DNA from: Cryptomeria japonica
Taxonomy: Eukaryota > Streptophyta > Pinopsida > Cupressales > Cupressaceae
Length of the DNA stretch: 64,000 bases
Assembly (NCBI RefSeq): GCF_030272615.1
Contig: NC_081408.1
Coordinates: 311,879,118 to 311,943,117, forward strand
Reading direction: 5' to 3'
A model generated the notes under the pieces. It was not told the origin of the DNA. It saw only the letters and a program-made list of their open reading frames with translations, and ran no database searches. The position numbers and the translations under genes are program-made. Within the stretch, counting starts at the first letter, position 1. Each line of letters starts with the position of its first letter. Shown here in pieces: positions 22,288 to 34,310 of this stretch.

Positions 22288-23414
22288 TGTAATACCCTAA
22301 AAATGGTCATCTAAACCATGAGCCCCTAATCTTGACAACATCACCAAGGTCCTAACCAAAGGCAATTAAATAAATCTTGAGCACACAATTAATTTCTAAA
22401 ATCATCAATGTCACATGGCAAATTTAATCAACCAATATTAATTAAATATTTATTTAATTAATTAAATCATTCCAAGTAAATCATTTTAAACAATTATCTT
22501 ATTTATTTTAATTAAATATCTTTTGCATATTTAACTAAATAAATCAATTTGCCATTAAATCATCAAAAAAAGGAATTATTTTACAAAAAGATATTTATCA
22601 CAATAAGAGGAATTGGAAATTATGAGCACAAATCTTCAAAAAAGGAAACAAATCAAGAAAGAGGAATTGGAAATTATGAGCACAAATCTTCAAAAATGGA
22701 AATAAATCAAAAAAGGAATTAATTGGCCAAGAAAGAATTAAAAAGTTGAGAAAAGAAATCAATTGGAGATTATCCTGAAAAAAACAAATTAAAAATTGAT
22801 AGATAATCTCAGAGAAAGCAATTAAAACAATTAAATATTAAAATTGAATGAAATAGAGAATAAATCAGTTTTTTCCTGATTTTATCTTAATTTTAGTTCA
22901 ATTTCCTTTAAAACTGAGAAAAGAATCCAATCACATCAATTCACCTGGATTGTGCTTCCTCTTGGAAAATCTTGACCGCTCATCATCATTTGATCTCAGT
23001 CGTTGGTTTCTTTCTGAATTTTCTATAAATTCAGGCTCTCATCTCTCATTCAAAGATCCTGGAGAATATATTGTTATTATATTATTTTTGCTCTAGATTC
23101 ATTGAGAATATTGCATATTAATTATTTCATATTGATTAAATCATTTAGCTTAATATTGCAAAAATCATGTTAGATTAATCTTGCCTCCATCTAGCTAATA
23201 TCATGCTCATATAGATTAAATCCTTCGTCTTGGTGTAGTCTAGTCACTGGTATTGCTAATAATCTGAGAGCAATCTTATACTCGCATCTTTTAGAAGGCA
23301 ATGGGTCGATTTGTTATGGTTTTCATATTCATATTTATATCTGTCTAACCATGCATGTAATGACTTGATTGAAGTGTTGTGCTTGCAGATATAGGTCCAC
23401 TTTTCACACACACA
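22288..23414 (+). repeat. E4 3' LTR
   Basis: It runs from TGTAATACCC to CACACACACA, 1127 bp, with the canonical TG retained. The TATA box recurs as ttctataaattc near 23025, and the ~54-bp internal duplication seen in the 5' copy is also present. Confidence 0.93.
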
Positions 23415-24200
23415 GATCCTACTGTCAAAATTGCTAAACTTGATGGTTAACGGGTAGGGTATGAGAACTTGAAGATGGAAGATAATGAGAGAATTGCTAC
23501 ATTCATGGAAAGAGTAAATGAGATTGTGTGTGGAGGATCTCTAAGTGAAGATGAAATAATTTCCAAAGTCTTGAGAGCCCTTCCACCAACTTACAAGATG
23601 AAGGTGACTGCAATTAATGAATTGAGAACAATGGCAAACACTTTAGTTAATAGAGATATTCTGATTGGGAAGTTATCTGATTTTGAGCTTGAAGAATTTG
23701 GACCCTCTGGAGCTGCAAAGTCTGAACTTGCTTTTCATGCATCATCATCCACCGACAAAAGTGATTGGAAATCCCTGTATGCAAAAGAATTGGAAGATAT
23801 GAGGAAAGAGGATGAAGAATTTGAGTAACATGAAGCCTTATTTGCTAGAAGAGTACCTAAAGGACCGATAGGAAGTAAGTATGAAGGAAAAGCACCTTTT
23901 AAATGTTTTGCACGTAATAAGATTGGTCATTGTGCATCTAGACGTTTTGAAAGGAATGGAAGATTTGAAGAAAGAGTTAAGAAATCATTTAAGCCTAATC
24001 AGAACAAATATAGATTCAAGAAAAGAAAATAATGCTACATAGCGGATGAGGAAGGAGTAAGTGATGACTCTGAGGATGAATCAACAATAGACTCTGCTAG
24101 TGGATCCGCCAATGGAAATGAATGGGTGTTCTATTCTTCAAAGGAAGATGAACCGGTACCGGCTGTCAAGAATGAATAAAAGGCTCTGGCAGAAAAAGTT
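23415..24200 (+). pseudogene. E3 gag, C-terminal part
   Basis: The sequence resumes at the GATCC target duplication in the frame left at 10309. It contains ENLKMEDNERIATFMERVNE and the conserved LRALPPTYKMKVTAI of copia Gag. The zinc knuckle reads CFARNKIGHCASRRF (~23908), with two cysteines replaced by Arg. Stops interrupt at about 23448, 23826, 24030 and 24177. It joins protease directly. Confidence 0.88.
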
Positions 24201-24600
24201 GAAAACAAGGATGAATGGGTAATTGACAGTGGATGCTCGCATCATATGACTAGAGATAAAAGAAAATTTTTGTCCCTGCAAGAATACAATGATGGCCAAG
24301 TCATATTTGGAGATGACAAAGCATGTATGATCAAAGGTAGAGGTATTATTTCTCTGAATGGAAAGCATAATACTAATGATGTCTATTATGTAGAAGGTTT
24401 AAAGAATAATCTTTTGCATAATACTAATGATGTCTATTATGTAGAAGGTTTAAAGAATAACCTTTTAAGTGTTGGTGAATTGGTGGACAAGGGATTCCAA
24501 CTTCAGTTAAAAGATAGAAAATACAAAATCATTAACAAAACTGATTTGGAGATTGCAACAGGTACTCAGACTGGAGGTAATATCTTTCACTTGAACACTG
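24201..24600 (+). pseudogene. E3 protease
   Basis: The active site WVIDSGCSHHMT (~24217-24252) is typical of copia aspartic proteases. A 51-bp segment coding HNTNDVYYVEGLKNNLL is duplicated in tandem (24366-24416 and 24417-24467). The second copy leads into SVGELVDKGF, which starts the pre-integrase segment. Confidence 0.88.
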
Positions 24601-25600
24601 GTAATAAGACATGTCTGATTGCTCATATTGATGAGAGTTGGTTATGGAATAAGAGGTTGTGTCATGTTAATTTTGATTGTATTGTTAAGATCAGCTCAAC
24701 AAAGGCAGTTAGAGATATACGTAAGATTATAAATCCCCATAATCTGGTATGTAAGGAATGTCAATTGGAAAGAAAATTAGAACTTCTTTTAAGAGCATAC
24801 ATGATAGATCTAATGATGTGCTTGATTTGATTCACACTGACTTATGTGGTCCAGCAAGGACCAAAAGCTTTCAAGGTGATAGGTATTTCATGCTGATAAT
24901 TGATGATTATTATAGAATGATGTGGGTGACTTTTCTAAGGGAGAAGTCTGAAGCCTTTGAGAAATTCAATATCTTTAAAGCTAAGGTGGAAACAGAAACT
25001 GGATTGAAAATCAAAAAGTCTAAGATCGGATCAAGGCAGTGAGTTCACTTCTCATGAATTTAGCAGTTATTGTGAGACAAATGGAATTAGGAGATGGTTA
25101 TCTGCACCTCGGACTCCTCAACAAAATGGAGTAGTGGAAAGGAAGAATAGAACCATTCTGGATGCAGCAATAACCATGATGATGGAAGCCAAATTGCCTC
25201 ACATCTACTGGAGAGAAGCAGTGAGTACATCAGTCTACACATTCAATAGAGTTCACATCAAAGGTGAAACCGGTAAGACCCCTTATGAATTATGGTTTGG
25301 ACATACACCTACTATTAAATATTTTAGAAATTTTGGAAGTAAATGTTATATCAAAAGGGATGATTCAATTATGAAGTTTGATCCTAGATTTGATGAAGGG
25401 ATATTTCTTGGATATTCAATTCAAAGCAAAGCATATAGATGTTATAATAAAATATTGCAGAAAATTATGGAGAGCGATAATTTGAAAGTGGATGAGCAAT
25501 ATAGAAATCAATCTATATCATATGATAGGGAAACGACAGTGGAAATGATCATTACTAAACTGACAATGCCTCAACCGGTATAAGAAACTAAGACAGTTAC
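24601..25600 (+). pseudogene. E3 integrase
   Basis: The zinc module is partly retained (LWNKRLCHVNF ... VCKECQ), with the first His changed to Asn. Core motifs are IHTDLCGP (~24831), DQGSEFTS (~25033, after a frameshift) and NGVVERKNRT (~25124), so all three catalytic acidic residues remain. TPYELWFGHTPTIKYFRNFG and GIFLGYS follow, as is usual for copia. Two frameshifts (~24770, ~25030) break the frame. Confidence 0.9.
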
Positions 25601-26650
25601 ACCGACACAATCAAAAAATTCAACTGTGACTGATGATCAGAGAAGTGAACCTAAAGTTCATAAGACACCAAGGTATGTAAGATTAAATCATTCTGAAGTT
25701 CAAATCATTGGAGATAGGAACAAGGGAGTTATGAAAAGAAGAAGACTAGCAAATGAAGAGGTATGTCTTATTTCTCAAATTGAACCGACATCTATTATTG
25801 AAGCTTGTAAAGATAAAAATTGGTTAAAGGCTATGGAAGATTAATTAGATCAAATAGAGAAGAATGAGACTTGGACTTTAGTTCCCCAACCTAAAAATAA
25901 GAATGAGACTTGGACTTTAGTTCCCCAGCCTAAAAATAAGAATGTTATTGGAACTAAATGGTTTTTTAGGAATAAATTGAATGAGGAGGTCAAGTTGTAA
26001 GAAACAAGGCTAGATTGGTTAAAGGAATTGATTATGGTGAGACATTTGCACCTGTAGCTAGAATTGAAGTTGTTAGACTATTTCTTGCCTATGTAGCTTA
26101 TAAGAACTATAAGGTTTATCAAATGGATGTTAAATGTGCATTTTTGAATGGTGAACTTGAGGAACAAGTATACATTGAGCAACCTGATGGATTTTCACTG
26201 ACAGATGATAAAGATATGGTTTGTAGATTGAAGAAAGATTTATATGGATTGAAACAAGCTCCTAGAGCTTGGTATGCAAGGTTGGATAAATATATCTTGA
26301 AGCTTGGTTTTACTAAAGGTAGTGCTGATAGTAATTTATATTATAAGAACACTAATGATGATATTCTTATTATTGAAGTATTTGTTGATGATATATATTT
26401 TGGAGGTGAAGATAAATTGTGCATGGAATTCTCTAATAATATGAAGAATGAATTTGAAATGTTCATGATTGGTTGGATGATATTTTTCTTAGGTTTGCAA
26501 ATTACTCAAACTGAAAAAGGCATTTTTATCTATCAAACTAAGTATCTGAGGGAATTGTTGAAGAAGTTTGGTATGGATAATTCCAAACCGGTAAGTACTC
26601 CTACGGTGACAAGTGAAAATTATCTATCAAAGACACATATGCACCAGTAA
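25601..26650 (+). pseudogene. E3 reverse transcriptase
   Basis: Copia RT motifs are clear: [64 protein letters not shown] and [20 protein letters not shown], with the catalytic FVDDIYFGG at ~26380, an intact xxDD. A 39-bp tandem duplication covers NETWTLVPQPKNK (25860-25937). Stop at 25842 and a frameshift near 26000. Confidence 0.92.
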
Positions 26651-27327
26651 ATTTGACAAGGTATAAGTCTATGATTGGTGGCTTGTTATATCTAACTCAG
26701 ACTAGACTAGATATCATGAATGCAGTAAGTATTGTTTCAAGATATCAAATTAATCCTAAAGAAAAGAATGAATGTACAGTAAAGAGGATATTCTGGTATT
26801 TGCAAGGAACAATAGAATATGGCTTATGGTATTCTAGAGATGATAACTTCACTTTATGTGCATATACAGATTCAGATTGGGTAGGAGATACTGATGACAT
26901 GAAGAGAACTTCTGGTGGAGCTTTCTTTCTTGGAAAGAAATTGGTTTCATGGATCAGCACAAAATAGTCATGCATTTCTTTATCTACTGTAGAAGCTGAA
27001 TATGTTGCTGCAGCAACTAATTGCACTCATGTCTTGTGGATGAAGTAAATGTTGAAGGATATCAAGGTAAATTATAATGAACTAGTAGTTATCTACTGTG
27101 ATAACTCTGCAACTATTTACATTTCTAAGAATCCGGTATTTCACTCTAAGACTAAGCACATATCAATAAAATATAACTTTCTGAAGGACAAGGTGGAAGA
27201 AAAGGAAGTCAAATTGGTTTATGTGAATACTAAAGAGCATATTATATTCACTAAACCATTGTCTAAGGAATTATTTGAGTATTTGAGAAACAGGTTAGTC
27301 GTATCTACCCCTCTGATAGAAACTTAA
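26651..27327 (+). pseudogene. E3 RNase H and polyprotein end
   Basis: YKSMIGGLLYLTQTRLDIM, then AYTDSDWVGD, STVEAEYVAA and IYCDNSATIYISKNPVFHSK, with TKHISIKYNFLKD near the C-terminus. Stops at 26965 and 27046 interrupt it; the natural terminator is the TAA at 27325. It lies between RT and the 3' untranslated region, as in copia. Confidence 0.92.
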
Positions 27328-27641
27328 TTGATGGAGCAAACCATCAATTCAGTATGCATCATCAACTTTGTCCTTTACTCCGGGTTGATGTAGTGATGCT
27401 ACTACTCAGGGGGAGTAGTCAGCTTTGAGATTCACATAATTTTGATATCTATGTCATATCTCTGGAATTTATGTCAAAGGGGAAGAGTTATATGTGAAAA
27501 ATAATGTTTATGGGAGACATATTTAGATTAGTTTGGACTACACTCCTCAGTTTTTCATTGTTATATCTTCTATAAGAAATGTTTGGCATTTCTTGGCACT
27601 TAGATGTTTTCTTTTTCACATCTAGTATTGCCATCAATGCC

Positions 27642-27653
27642 AAAGGGGGAGAT
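27642..27653 (+). promoter_or_regulatory. E3 polypurine tract
   Basis: The tract aaagggggagat abuts the 3' LTR. An upstream G-rich copy (ctcagggggagtag, ~27407) may be an auxiliary tract. Confidence 0.85.
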
Positions 27654-28764
27654 TGTTGGCAATATGGAGGAATTGATTATGTGTTGTATTGATGTTTTGT
27701 CATTGATTTCAACACTAGCTATTATGGTTGGTTACCGACAGATATGTTTTGGTTACCGGTAGAAGATCTTGTGTTACCAGTAAGGGTTTAAGGTCTAACC
27801 AACAGAGATTTTACTTAGAATCTTTGACAAGATGCACAAGTGGTGTTGGTACAACTTCTAGATGGAATTTAGGATGCAAAAGGGGATCCTTGATCATGCC
27901 TCAACTGATTGGATACATCGCTTTGGCGTGGTGGACCCAGATTAGGTCCAGTACCTATCTAGGTTATGGAATGATATCATGTTAACGTGTTCTCTACATG
28001 TTGCCAGGATTATTTATGGATTGGTTATTATTGTTTTGGTCTAAAGCCGACATGGCATATCATTGTAATATGGATGTATGTAATGATCTTATTGTAATAT
28101 CTTTTAGGTGGCCAACCTAATTGGTTTAGGCCTTAGGGTTTGTATAAATTTATGTCAGATCTCATTATAGATCATAGGTATGGGAATGAAATATATGTTC
28201 ATGGTCATGGAATGAAATATCATATGCGAAGGAGATCTGGTCGACCATAGGTGATCGAATTGGGTTTAAGTAAGAGGTCAAAGGCCTCTGATATTGAGCT
28301 TAACTAGGATTGTAATCAGGCATGGTGGATGCTATCTCTGGTAGTTCATTCTTCTGGATTGGAGTCCAATTATCTTGAGGTGGTTATAACCTCTCTGTAG
28401 TCAGTGAGTTTCCTTTGTAATGAGCAGTACGCTCTAGGCAGTGTGTCTTCCTGCATGTGCAAGCCCTTTATTGTATCACATACTTTCTGCATAAGTATCA
28501 TCTGACTGTGGGTAGGCTTCCCATTGTGGTTTTTCCCTTTATCGGGTTTTCCATGTACAAATCATGGTGTTATGTGGTATGGTTGTATTGTGTTAATTCT
28601 CTTTTTCATTCTTAAGTTTTATTGCTTACCGGTATCTATTTTTGCTATTCTGGTATTCAATATTTATGTGCTTCGGTTAAATGTTATAAAGTGGTTTGAT
28701 TACTATAATCTGTTGATAGTTGATTCACCTCCACCCTCTCAGTTGTCCACCAGTTATCCTAAGA
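27654..28764 (+). repeat. E3 3' LTR
   Basis: It runs from TGTTGGCAAT to CCTAAGA, 1111 bp; the terminal CA has mutated to GA. It is followed by GTACC. Confidence 0.93.
28422..28463 (+). ncRNA. Two-hairpin module in the E3 3' LTR
   Basis: GAGCAGTACGCTC, then CCTGCATGTGCAAG; one arm of the second stem has a G-to-A mismatch relative to the 5' copy. Confidence 0.45.
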
Positions 28765-28769
28765 GTACC

Positions 28770-29481
28770 ATGTACTCTTATGTAATAGGTTATGAAAATG
28801 TATAGATTATGATCTTGTAATGGAATAAGATGTTGTATTCATTATATGATTCATGTTGTAATAGGATGATCTTTAATTATAGGAATGGGATCTTATGATG
28901 GTTTAGAGAATTGGATGTTTAGATTTTGTGCATTCTTATTATGTCACATGAATCTTATTTGGTTTAATGGCACGAGTTCCTACTTTAGAAGGTAGAATAG
29001 TATTTGTTGTTATAATCTTGCATATGTGAATGGTTAGATATGGAAATAGGAACATTTAAGTTGGAATTTTAGAACAATCTTAGATAATTAATGTGATTAT
29101 GGAGTTATGTTTTGGTAGTTCATAATCTCATTATAAGGAAGTAATGAGTAGAACTTCAATGTAATGTATGATATTATTTTCATGATATTGATATTCTATT
29201 AAGATGTTGTTAGTAAGTAGTGACATTAAGATACCCTAGGGAAAAAATAAATGGATATATGTTTATGATTAATATGTGAATTTTGCTTACATTAAAAGTT
29301 GTATTTAGCTATGGTTATGTTCATGATATTTTATGCTTTTTGGTAGATAATAAATGATACATTTAATATGTTATGGTAGTTGATCTTAGTTGTGTATGTT
29401 GAATTAGTAGATAATTTTAAAAAAATTATCTTTGGTTGTGGTTAGATTATGTTTATTTCTCTAGGGTATTTTTTGTGGGCA
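28770..29481 (+). repeat. E2 5' LTR, segment B
   Basis: It is colinear with 44370-45084. It ends GTGGGCA, matched by TTTTGGCA at the end of the 3' LTR. No coding. Confidence 0.85.
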
Positions 29482-29488
29482 TTAAATC

Positions 29489-29501
29489 TAGTATTAGAGC
29501 C
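29489..29501 (+). promoter_or_regulatory. E2 primer binding site
   Basis: TAGTATTAGAGCC, seven bases after the LTR, matches TGGTATCAGAGCC with two transitions, consistent with an initiator tRNA-Met primer in an old copy. Confidence 0.7.
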
Positions 29502-29659
29502 CATGTTCATACACCAGGTACTCTAGTTTCACATGATTCCATTGTGTGTATTAGCATTTAGCATGGGGTAGCCCAGCAATTTATCCCTGCTTTTTATTTT
29601 TCTTGTATTTGTTGCCCTATCTTTAGCTTATAGTTTCTTTTGCATCTTGGATAGACAAG

Positions 29660-30960
29660 ATGCCTACTAGAGGTAGAGGTCATGGTCATGGTGGTTGTAT
29701 GGGTACTTGATAAAATCCTCATCTTGAGGTTTTTGAAGAGTCATGCCATGAGGAGCAACAACAGGATCAACAGGTGGAAGGAGAACAAGGTGTTAATACG
29801 ATTCTACAATTGGTTAATGCACTTTAGAATCTTCTTGATCGACTAGGATCAGGACAATAGGAGAATTTGCAAGAGGAGTCTCACCATTCTGGTCATTAAG
29901 AGAGAGAGAGTGATCATGCTTGCCTCATAGGAGAGCGAATGTTGTTATGGATCAGGATGTAGTGGCAGCTAGTCATGTGAGAGATCTTTTGAGATCTCAT
30001 CCCCCTACTTTTGACGGTTCTAGTAGTGGCATGGAGGTGGAGACTTGGCTTTTGGACTTGGGCAAGTATTTTTCTATGCATTTGTATAGCAGTAACACCA
30101 AGGCTACGTGTGTGATTATTCATCTTCGTGACTTTTCTTTGACATGGTGGCGTACTAAGGAGAAAAAATTGCATTTGGATATTGCGATGATCTCATGGGA
30201 GTTGTTTCTTGAGCAGTTTCGTGCCCAATTCTTGTCAGATCATTGGAGGCAAAGAAAGGAAAATAAGTTCCATGATTGGAGGCAACAAAATATGACAATT
30301 GAGTAGTACGAGCATAAGTTCTTTGAAATTAAGTAGTATGTTAGGATAGTAGATGATGAAACTATGTTGATTCAACATTTTGTTAGGGGACTTAGTGATC
30401 GCATCAGTGGAGGGGTTCGACTTCTTGAACCTAAGACTTTGGAGATAGTAGTGGAGAAGGTGCTGATAGCCAAGAGAACTTGGCTTTTGCTTTGGGTAGT
30501 GCATCAGGTGTGGAGTCAATTAGTGCTTTAGTTACATAAGTAGTTGAGAGAGGTGCACAATTGCATTCTTTAGGTGTTGTCAAGAGTTATCCTTCTTCTT
30601 TTTGGCATTATCAGTAATTCTGAAAGAATTTCCTTCAGAGTCGAAACTTTACGTGTGGTACTAGATCTCAGTGGAAGAGAGATCATGGTAGGTAGTTTGA
30701 TAGGCGATTAGTTCCCTCTCAACCAACACAAAGTTTCTGACAATCCAGTAGAGGTAGTTCTCAGTAGTCCAGTGCATCCCCAGTTACTCAAGGATTTAGT
30801 AGAGGGAGTTTCTTTACTTGTGGACAACACAACCACTTTGCATCCTATTTCCCTCAGAGATCCATACAAGTGTCATGACATAGACCAACAACTTTTGAGC
30901 CTATAATAGGTGATGCAAGGAGATCTCATCATGTGTTTCCAGCGATTAATAACCATCAGG
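29660..30960 (+). pseudogene. E2 gag
   Basis: ATG at 29660 opens MPTRGRGHGHGG, a familiar start for chromovirus Gag. The core includes PPTFDGSSSGMEVETWLLDL, TWWRTKEK and WELFLEQFRAQFLSDHWRQR. The C-terminal knuckle near 30820 is decayed (FFTCGQHNHFASYF). Stops at 30304 and 30334 are TAG at positions where Gln is expected; further stops and frameshifts occur before 29920 and after 30530. Confidence 0.82.
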
Positions 30961-31480
30961 CCAAGCATTAGGCTATAGTTATTGAGATCACAGGTGAGAT
31001 AGGTGGTATCTCTTGATCAATACTATTTGATTCAGGTGCTTCTGATTCTTTCATTTCTCCTTTAGTAGTAGAGAGATGCGAGCTTATTGTGGAAAAGCAA
31101 GGTGATAAGTGGTAGGTTGAGTTAGCTATGGGGTCTAATGTGGCAATCATTTTCATTGTGCATGGTTGTATTTGGATTTGGGAGTTTGTACCAATTTAGT
31201 GGATTTTTGTGTTCTCCCTTTGGGTTCTTAGGGTGTTGTGCTAGGCATGGATTGGCCTGAGTCTCGTCAAGCTAATATTGACTTTCGTGGCAAGAGGGTG
31301 TAGTGTTTAGATGATAATGGAAAGAGTGTGGAGATAGTGGGTGTTCAGAGACCTATTTCTCTTTGCATGATCTCCGCTATGCAGTTGAAGTGATGTGCAC
31401 GACATGGTTGTCAGTTGTTTGAAGTGAGAGTGGATGATTTGGATGGAGAGAATCGTGATGATCTCTTTCATTCTCATCCT
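30961..31480 (+). pseudogene. E2 protease
   Basis: The active site LFDSGASDSFIS is at ~31024-31060, and VVLGMDWPESRQANIDF near 31240 is the conserved end of gypsy proteases leading into RT. Several TAG stops and at least one frameshift disrupt it. Confidence 0.8.
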
Positions 31481-32430
31481 ATTATCTAGTATTTTTTATA
31501 TGTTTTCGCTAGTGAGAATCCAAGTATGCCACTGAAGCGCAACATTGATTTTCAAATAGATTTGGTTCCAGGAGCAAAGCCTATATCTAAGGATCCTTAT
31601 TGGATGAATACTCAAGATTTGAGTGAGTTCAGATTGCACTTGGAGGAGTTATTGGCTAAGGAATTCATTCGCCCTAGTGACTCTCCATGGGGTGTGCTAG
31701 TATTGTTTGTGAAGAAGAAAGATGGATCTCTTAGGTTGTATATTAAATATAGATAGCTGAATAAGGTGATGGTGAAGAATCGATATCCTTTGTCGAGGAT
31801 TGATGACTTGTTTGATCAAATTAAGCATGCAAAGATTTTCTCTAAGATAAATCTTAAGTCCAGTCATCACTAGCTGAGGATTCATGAGGTGGATATTCAT
31901 CGTACAACATTCTGCACTAGATATGTACACTATGAGTTCACAGTGGTACGTTTTGGTCTCACTAATGCTCCATCAGTTTTTATGAGCTTGATGAATGGAT
32001 TTTTCAAGACATATCTTGATAGGTTTGTGCTTGTATTCTTGGATAATATATTGGTTTTCTCGAGATTAGTGGAGGAGTATGAGGCAGGTTTTGCAGTGCC
32101 TTCAGGATAATCAGTTGTACACCAATATGGCGAAGTGTGATTTCTTCCAAATAGAGGTGAGATTTGGCCATGTCATATCAGGAGAGGGTATTGTGGTAGA
32201 TCCCTCTAAGATTTAGGTTATAGTGGATTTTCCAGAACCCACTAATGTGGGTGAGGTTTGTAGCTTCATGCAACTTATAGGTTATTATCATAGATTTGCT
32301 CAGTATTTCTCAAGGATTGCTCACCCTATCACCTCTCTTTAGAGGAAAGGGAAGAAGTTTCTATGGTCAGATCAATGTGAGATGTATTTTCGGATCCTTA
32401 AGGAACGTCTAACTAGTGCATCTATTCTAG
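31481..32430 (+). pseudogene. E2 reverse transcriptase
   Basis: Motifs in order: [76 protein letters not shown] and [20 protein letters not shown]. The catalytic box reads FLDNILVFS (~32037-32062), so the second Asp of xxDD is Asn. Stops at 31754, 31871, 32214 and 32340 are TAG at conserved Gln positions. A frameshift lies near 32085. Confidence 0.88.
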
Positions 32431-32840
32431 TAGTGCCAAATCCTTTGCGTGTTTTTTTTTTTGCATGGATGTGTCCTTGGAGGGTCTTGGAGCAGTTTTG
32501 ATACAGGATGGTAGAGTGATAGCATACGAGTTGCGTAAGCTCAAAGATCATGAGTTAAATTATCCTACTCATGATTTAGAGCTAGGGAAGTAGTACATGC
32601 TTTGGTCATTAGAGACATTTTCTTCTTGGGCATTGGTTTGAGCTACACAATGATCACTGTAGTTTGCAGCGCATTTTCACATAGCCAAACTTGAATGTTA
32701 GGTAGTGACATTGGATGGAGTTCTTGTGCGAGTATGATTTTGAGGTGATATACATATAGGGCAAGGAGAATGTGGTAGAAAATGCCTTGATTCGCAGGAG
32801 GCATGAGCTTTCAGTGATGACTCTTAGTGTAGATTTCAAG
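32431..32840 (+). pseudogene. E2 RNase H
   Basis: [20 protein letters not shown] and [20 protein letters not shown] are the gypsy RNase H signature. The next segment is out of frame; the tail GKENVVENALIRRRHEL (32760-32810) matches the usual chromovirus sequence before integrase. Disrupted by stops at 32592 and beyond. Confidence 0.8.
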
Positions 32841-33900
32841 AGCAGAATATTTAGTGCCCTTCCTTCAGATAGTTGGTATCAAGAGGTCAAAGTAGAGATT
32901 GCATTAGGGAGAGCCTTGGATGGCAGATATGCATGTTACCAGTCCGATGGTCTTCTTCAACATTTAGGGCATACATATGTTCCACCTTCAGATGGTCTAT
33001 GAGCATTGATTTTATCAAAGGCCCGTCATGCACCTTACTCAGCACATCCAAGTGTCAAGAAGATGCACATAGATTTGTGATAGTTGTATCATTGGGTAGG
33101 CATGAGGAGAGATATAACGAATTATGTCTCATGTTGCTTAGAGTGCTAGCGTGTGAAGGAAAAGAACCAACATCCATTAGGTTTGTTGTAGTTGAACCTA
33201 GTTCTAGAGTGGAAGTAGGACATTATATCTATAGATTTTATCATGGGTTTGCTTATGTCTTCACACTATCATGGTCACCCTTGATACGTTGACCAAGGTG
33301 ACACATTTCATACCAATCAGAGCTTCATACACAACAATGATAGTGGCTCATATTTTCATGGAGCAAATAGTGAGGTTGCATGGTATTCCTTGACAGATTA
33401 TATCGGATCGTGATCCAGTGTTCACTTCAGCATTATGGACTTCCCTCTAGCATGACTTGGGAATGAAACTAAAATTTAGTTTTGCATATCATCTTGAGAT
33501 GGATGGTAAGATGGTGAGGGTTAATAAGGTCTTGGAGGATATGTTGGGAATATATGTCATGGATCTGCAGTCTAGATGGGAGGATTACATCCATTTGGTG
33601 AGTTTTCTTGTAACAATGGCTATCATAGTTTGATTGGCATGTCTCCTTTCTAGGCATTATATGGTAGACCGTATCAGACACCCTTGAGTTGGGATCATTT
33701 GGAGGACAAAGTACTTGGTTTAGAGATGTTGCAAGACATGGAGCAACAAGTGGCATGTATTAGAGAGCATTTGACGACTGCATAGACATAAGAAGTATGC
33801 ATATGCTAATTGTGTGGACAACCAATTTTCAGTAGAAGACAAGGTTTTTTTTAAGAGTGTGTCCATGAAAGAGTCCTATCCATTACGGAAAAGGCTCTAA
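32841..33900 (+). pseudogene. E2 integrase
   Basis: The fragments are in three frames. LTKVTHFIPIRASYT (~33283) and IISDRDPVFTSALW (~33397) carry the second catalytic Asp. The third site reads MDGKMVRVNKV (~33498), where gypsy integrases have GQTERVN, so the catalytic Glu is lost. Premature stops include TGA at 33391 and TAG at 33448. Confidence 0.8.
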
Positions 33901-34260
33901 ATTGGCACCTCAATTTGTAGTACCTTTTGAGATCTTGGAGTGGGTTGCTCCTTTAGCATATTGCCTTGTCTTGCTACCCAACTTGTCCCATATCCATGAT
34001 GTGTTTCATGTGTCTACTTTGAGACCTTATCATCCTGATATATCACATGTTTTGGATTGGCATTCATTGCAGGTCAAGGATGGACAACTTTCGTTGGAGC
34101 CTATGCACATTATTCGATGTCGAGGGTTGACCCTAAGGGGTCAGGACATAGAGTGGGTAAGGGTCCAATGGGACTCGAGTGATGATTCTTTGGCGACATG
34201 GGAGGATTTTGTGTGGATGAGAGAGATTTACCCCTATATGCTCTCACACTTCCAAGAGTA
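33901..34260 (+). pseudogene. E2 integrase tail with chromodomain-like module
   Basis: LPNLSHIHDVFHVSTLRPYH is the C-terminal end of gypsy integrase. GQLSLEPMHIIRCRGLTLRG and IEWVRVQWDSSDDSLATWED (34080-34215) then match the chromodomain-like ending of chromoviruses, which directs integration to chromatin. This section has an open frame to the TAA at 34260. Confidence 0.82.
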
Positions 34261-34266
34261 AGCTTA

Positions 34267-34288
34267 GGCAAAGGCAGGGAGGAAGTAG
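34267..34288 (+). promoter_or_regulatory. E2 polypurine tract
   Basis: The purine run ggcaaaggcagggaggaag lies just after pol, before the 3' LTR. The exact LTR start cannot be fixed (TGATTTATGA at 34311 is the nearest TG), because the 5' LTR start is outside the window. Confidence 0.55.
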
Positions 34289-34310
34289 TATCCCTCCTAG
34301 GCTCACATTT

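Larger units (their letters stand above)
10310..23414 (+). mobile_element. E4: Tat-like Ty3/gypsy element with an antisense PMD gene, target duplication GATCC
   Basis: LTRs at 10310-11433 and 22288-23414 are flanked by GATCC at 10305-10309 and 23415-23419. The element is 13.1 kb, much longer than its coding content requires. Sense coding is Gag, a remnant of the first RNase H, a second (archaeal-type) RNase H and integrase, an arrangement typical of the Tat lineage; protease and most of RT are missing. A long leader precedes gag, and a spliced antisense gene sits between pol and the 3' LTR. Tat elements such as Grande are known to carry antisense ORFs in this position. Confidence 0.93.
8802..28764 (+). 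mobile_element. E3: Ty1/copia element, target duplication GTACC
   Basis: LTRs at 8802-9913 and 27654-28764 are flanked by GTACC at 8797-8801 and 28765-28769. The primer site TGGTATCAGAGC and purine tract are in place. Coding order is gag, protease, integrase, RT, RNase H, which defines copia. E4 splits gag at its own GATCC site. Without E4 the element is about 6.9 kb. Confidence 0.95.
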
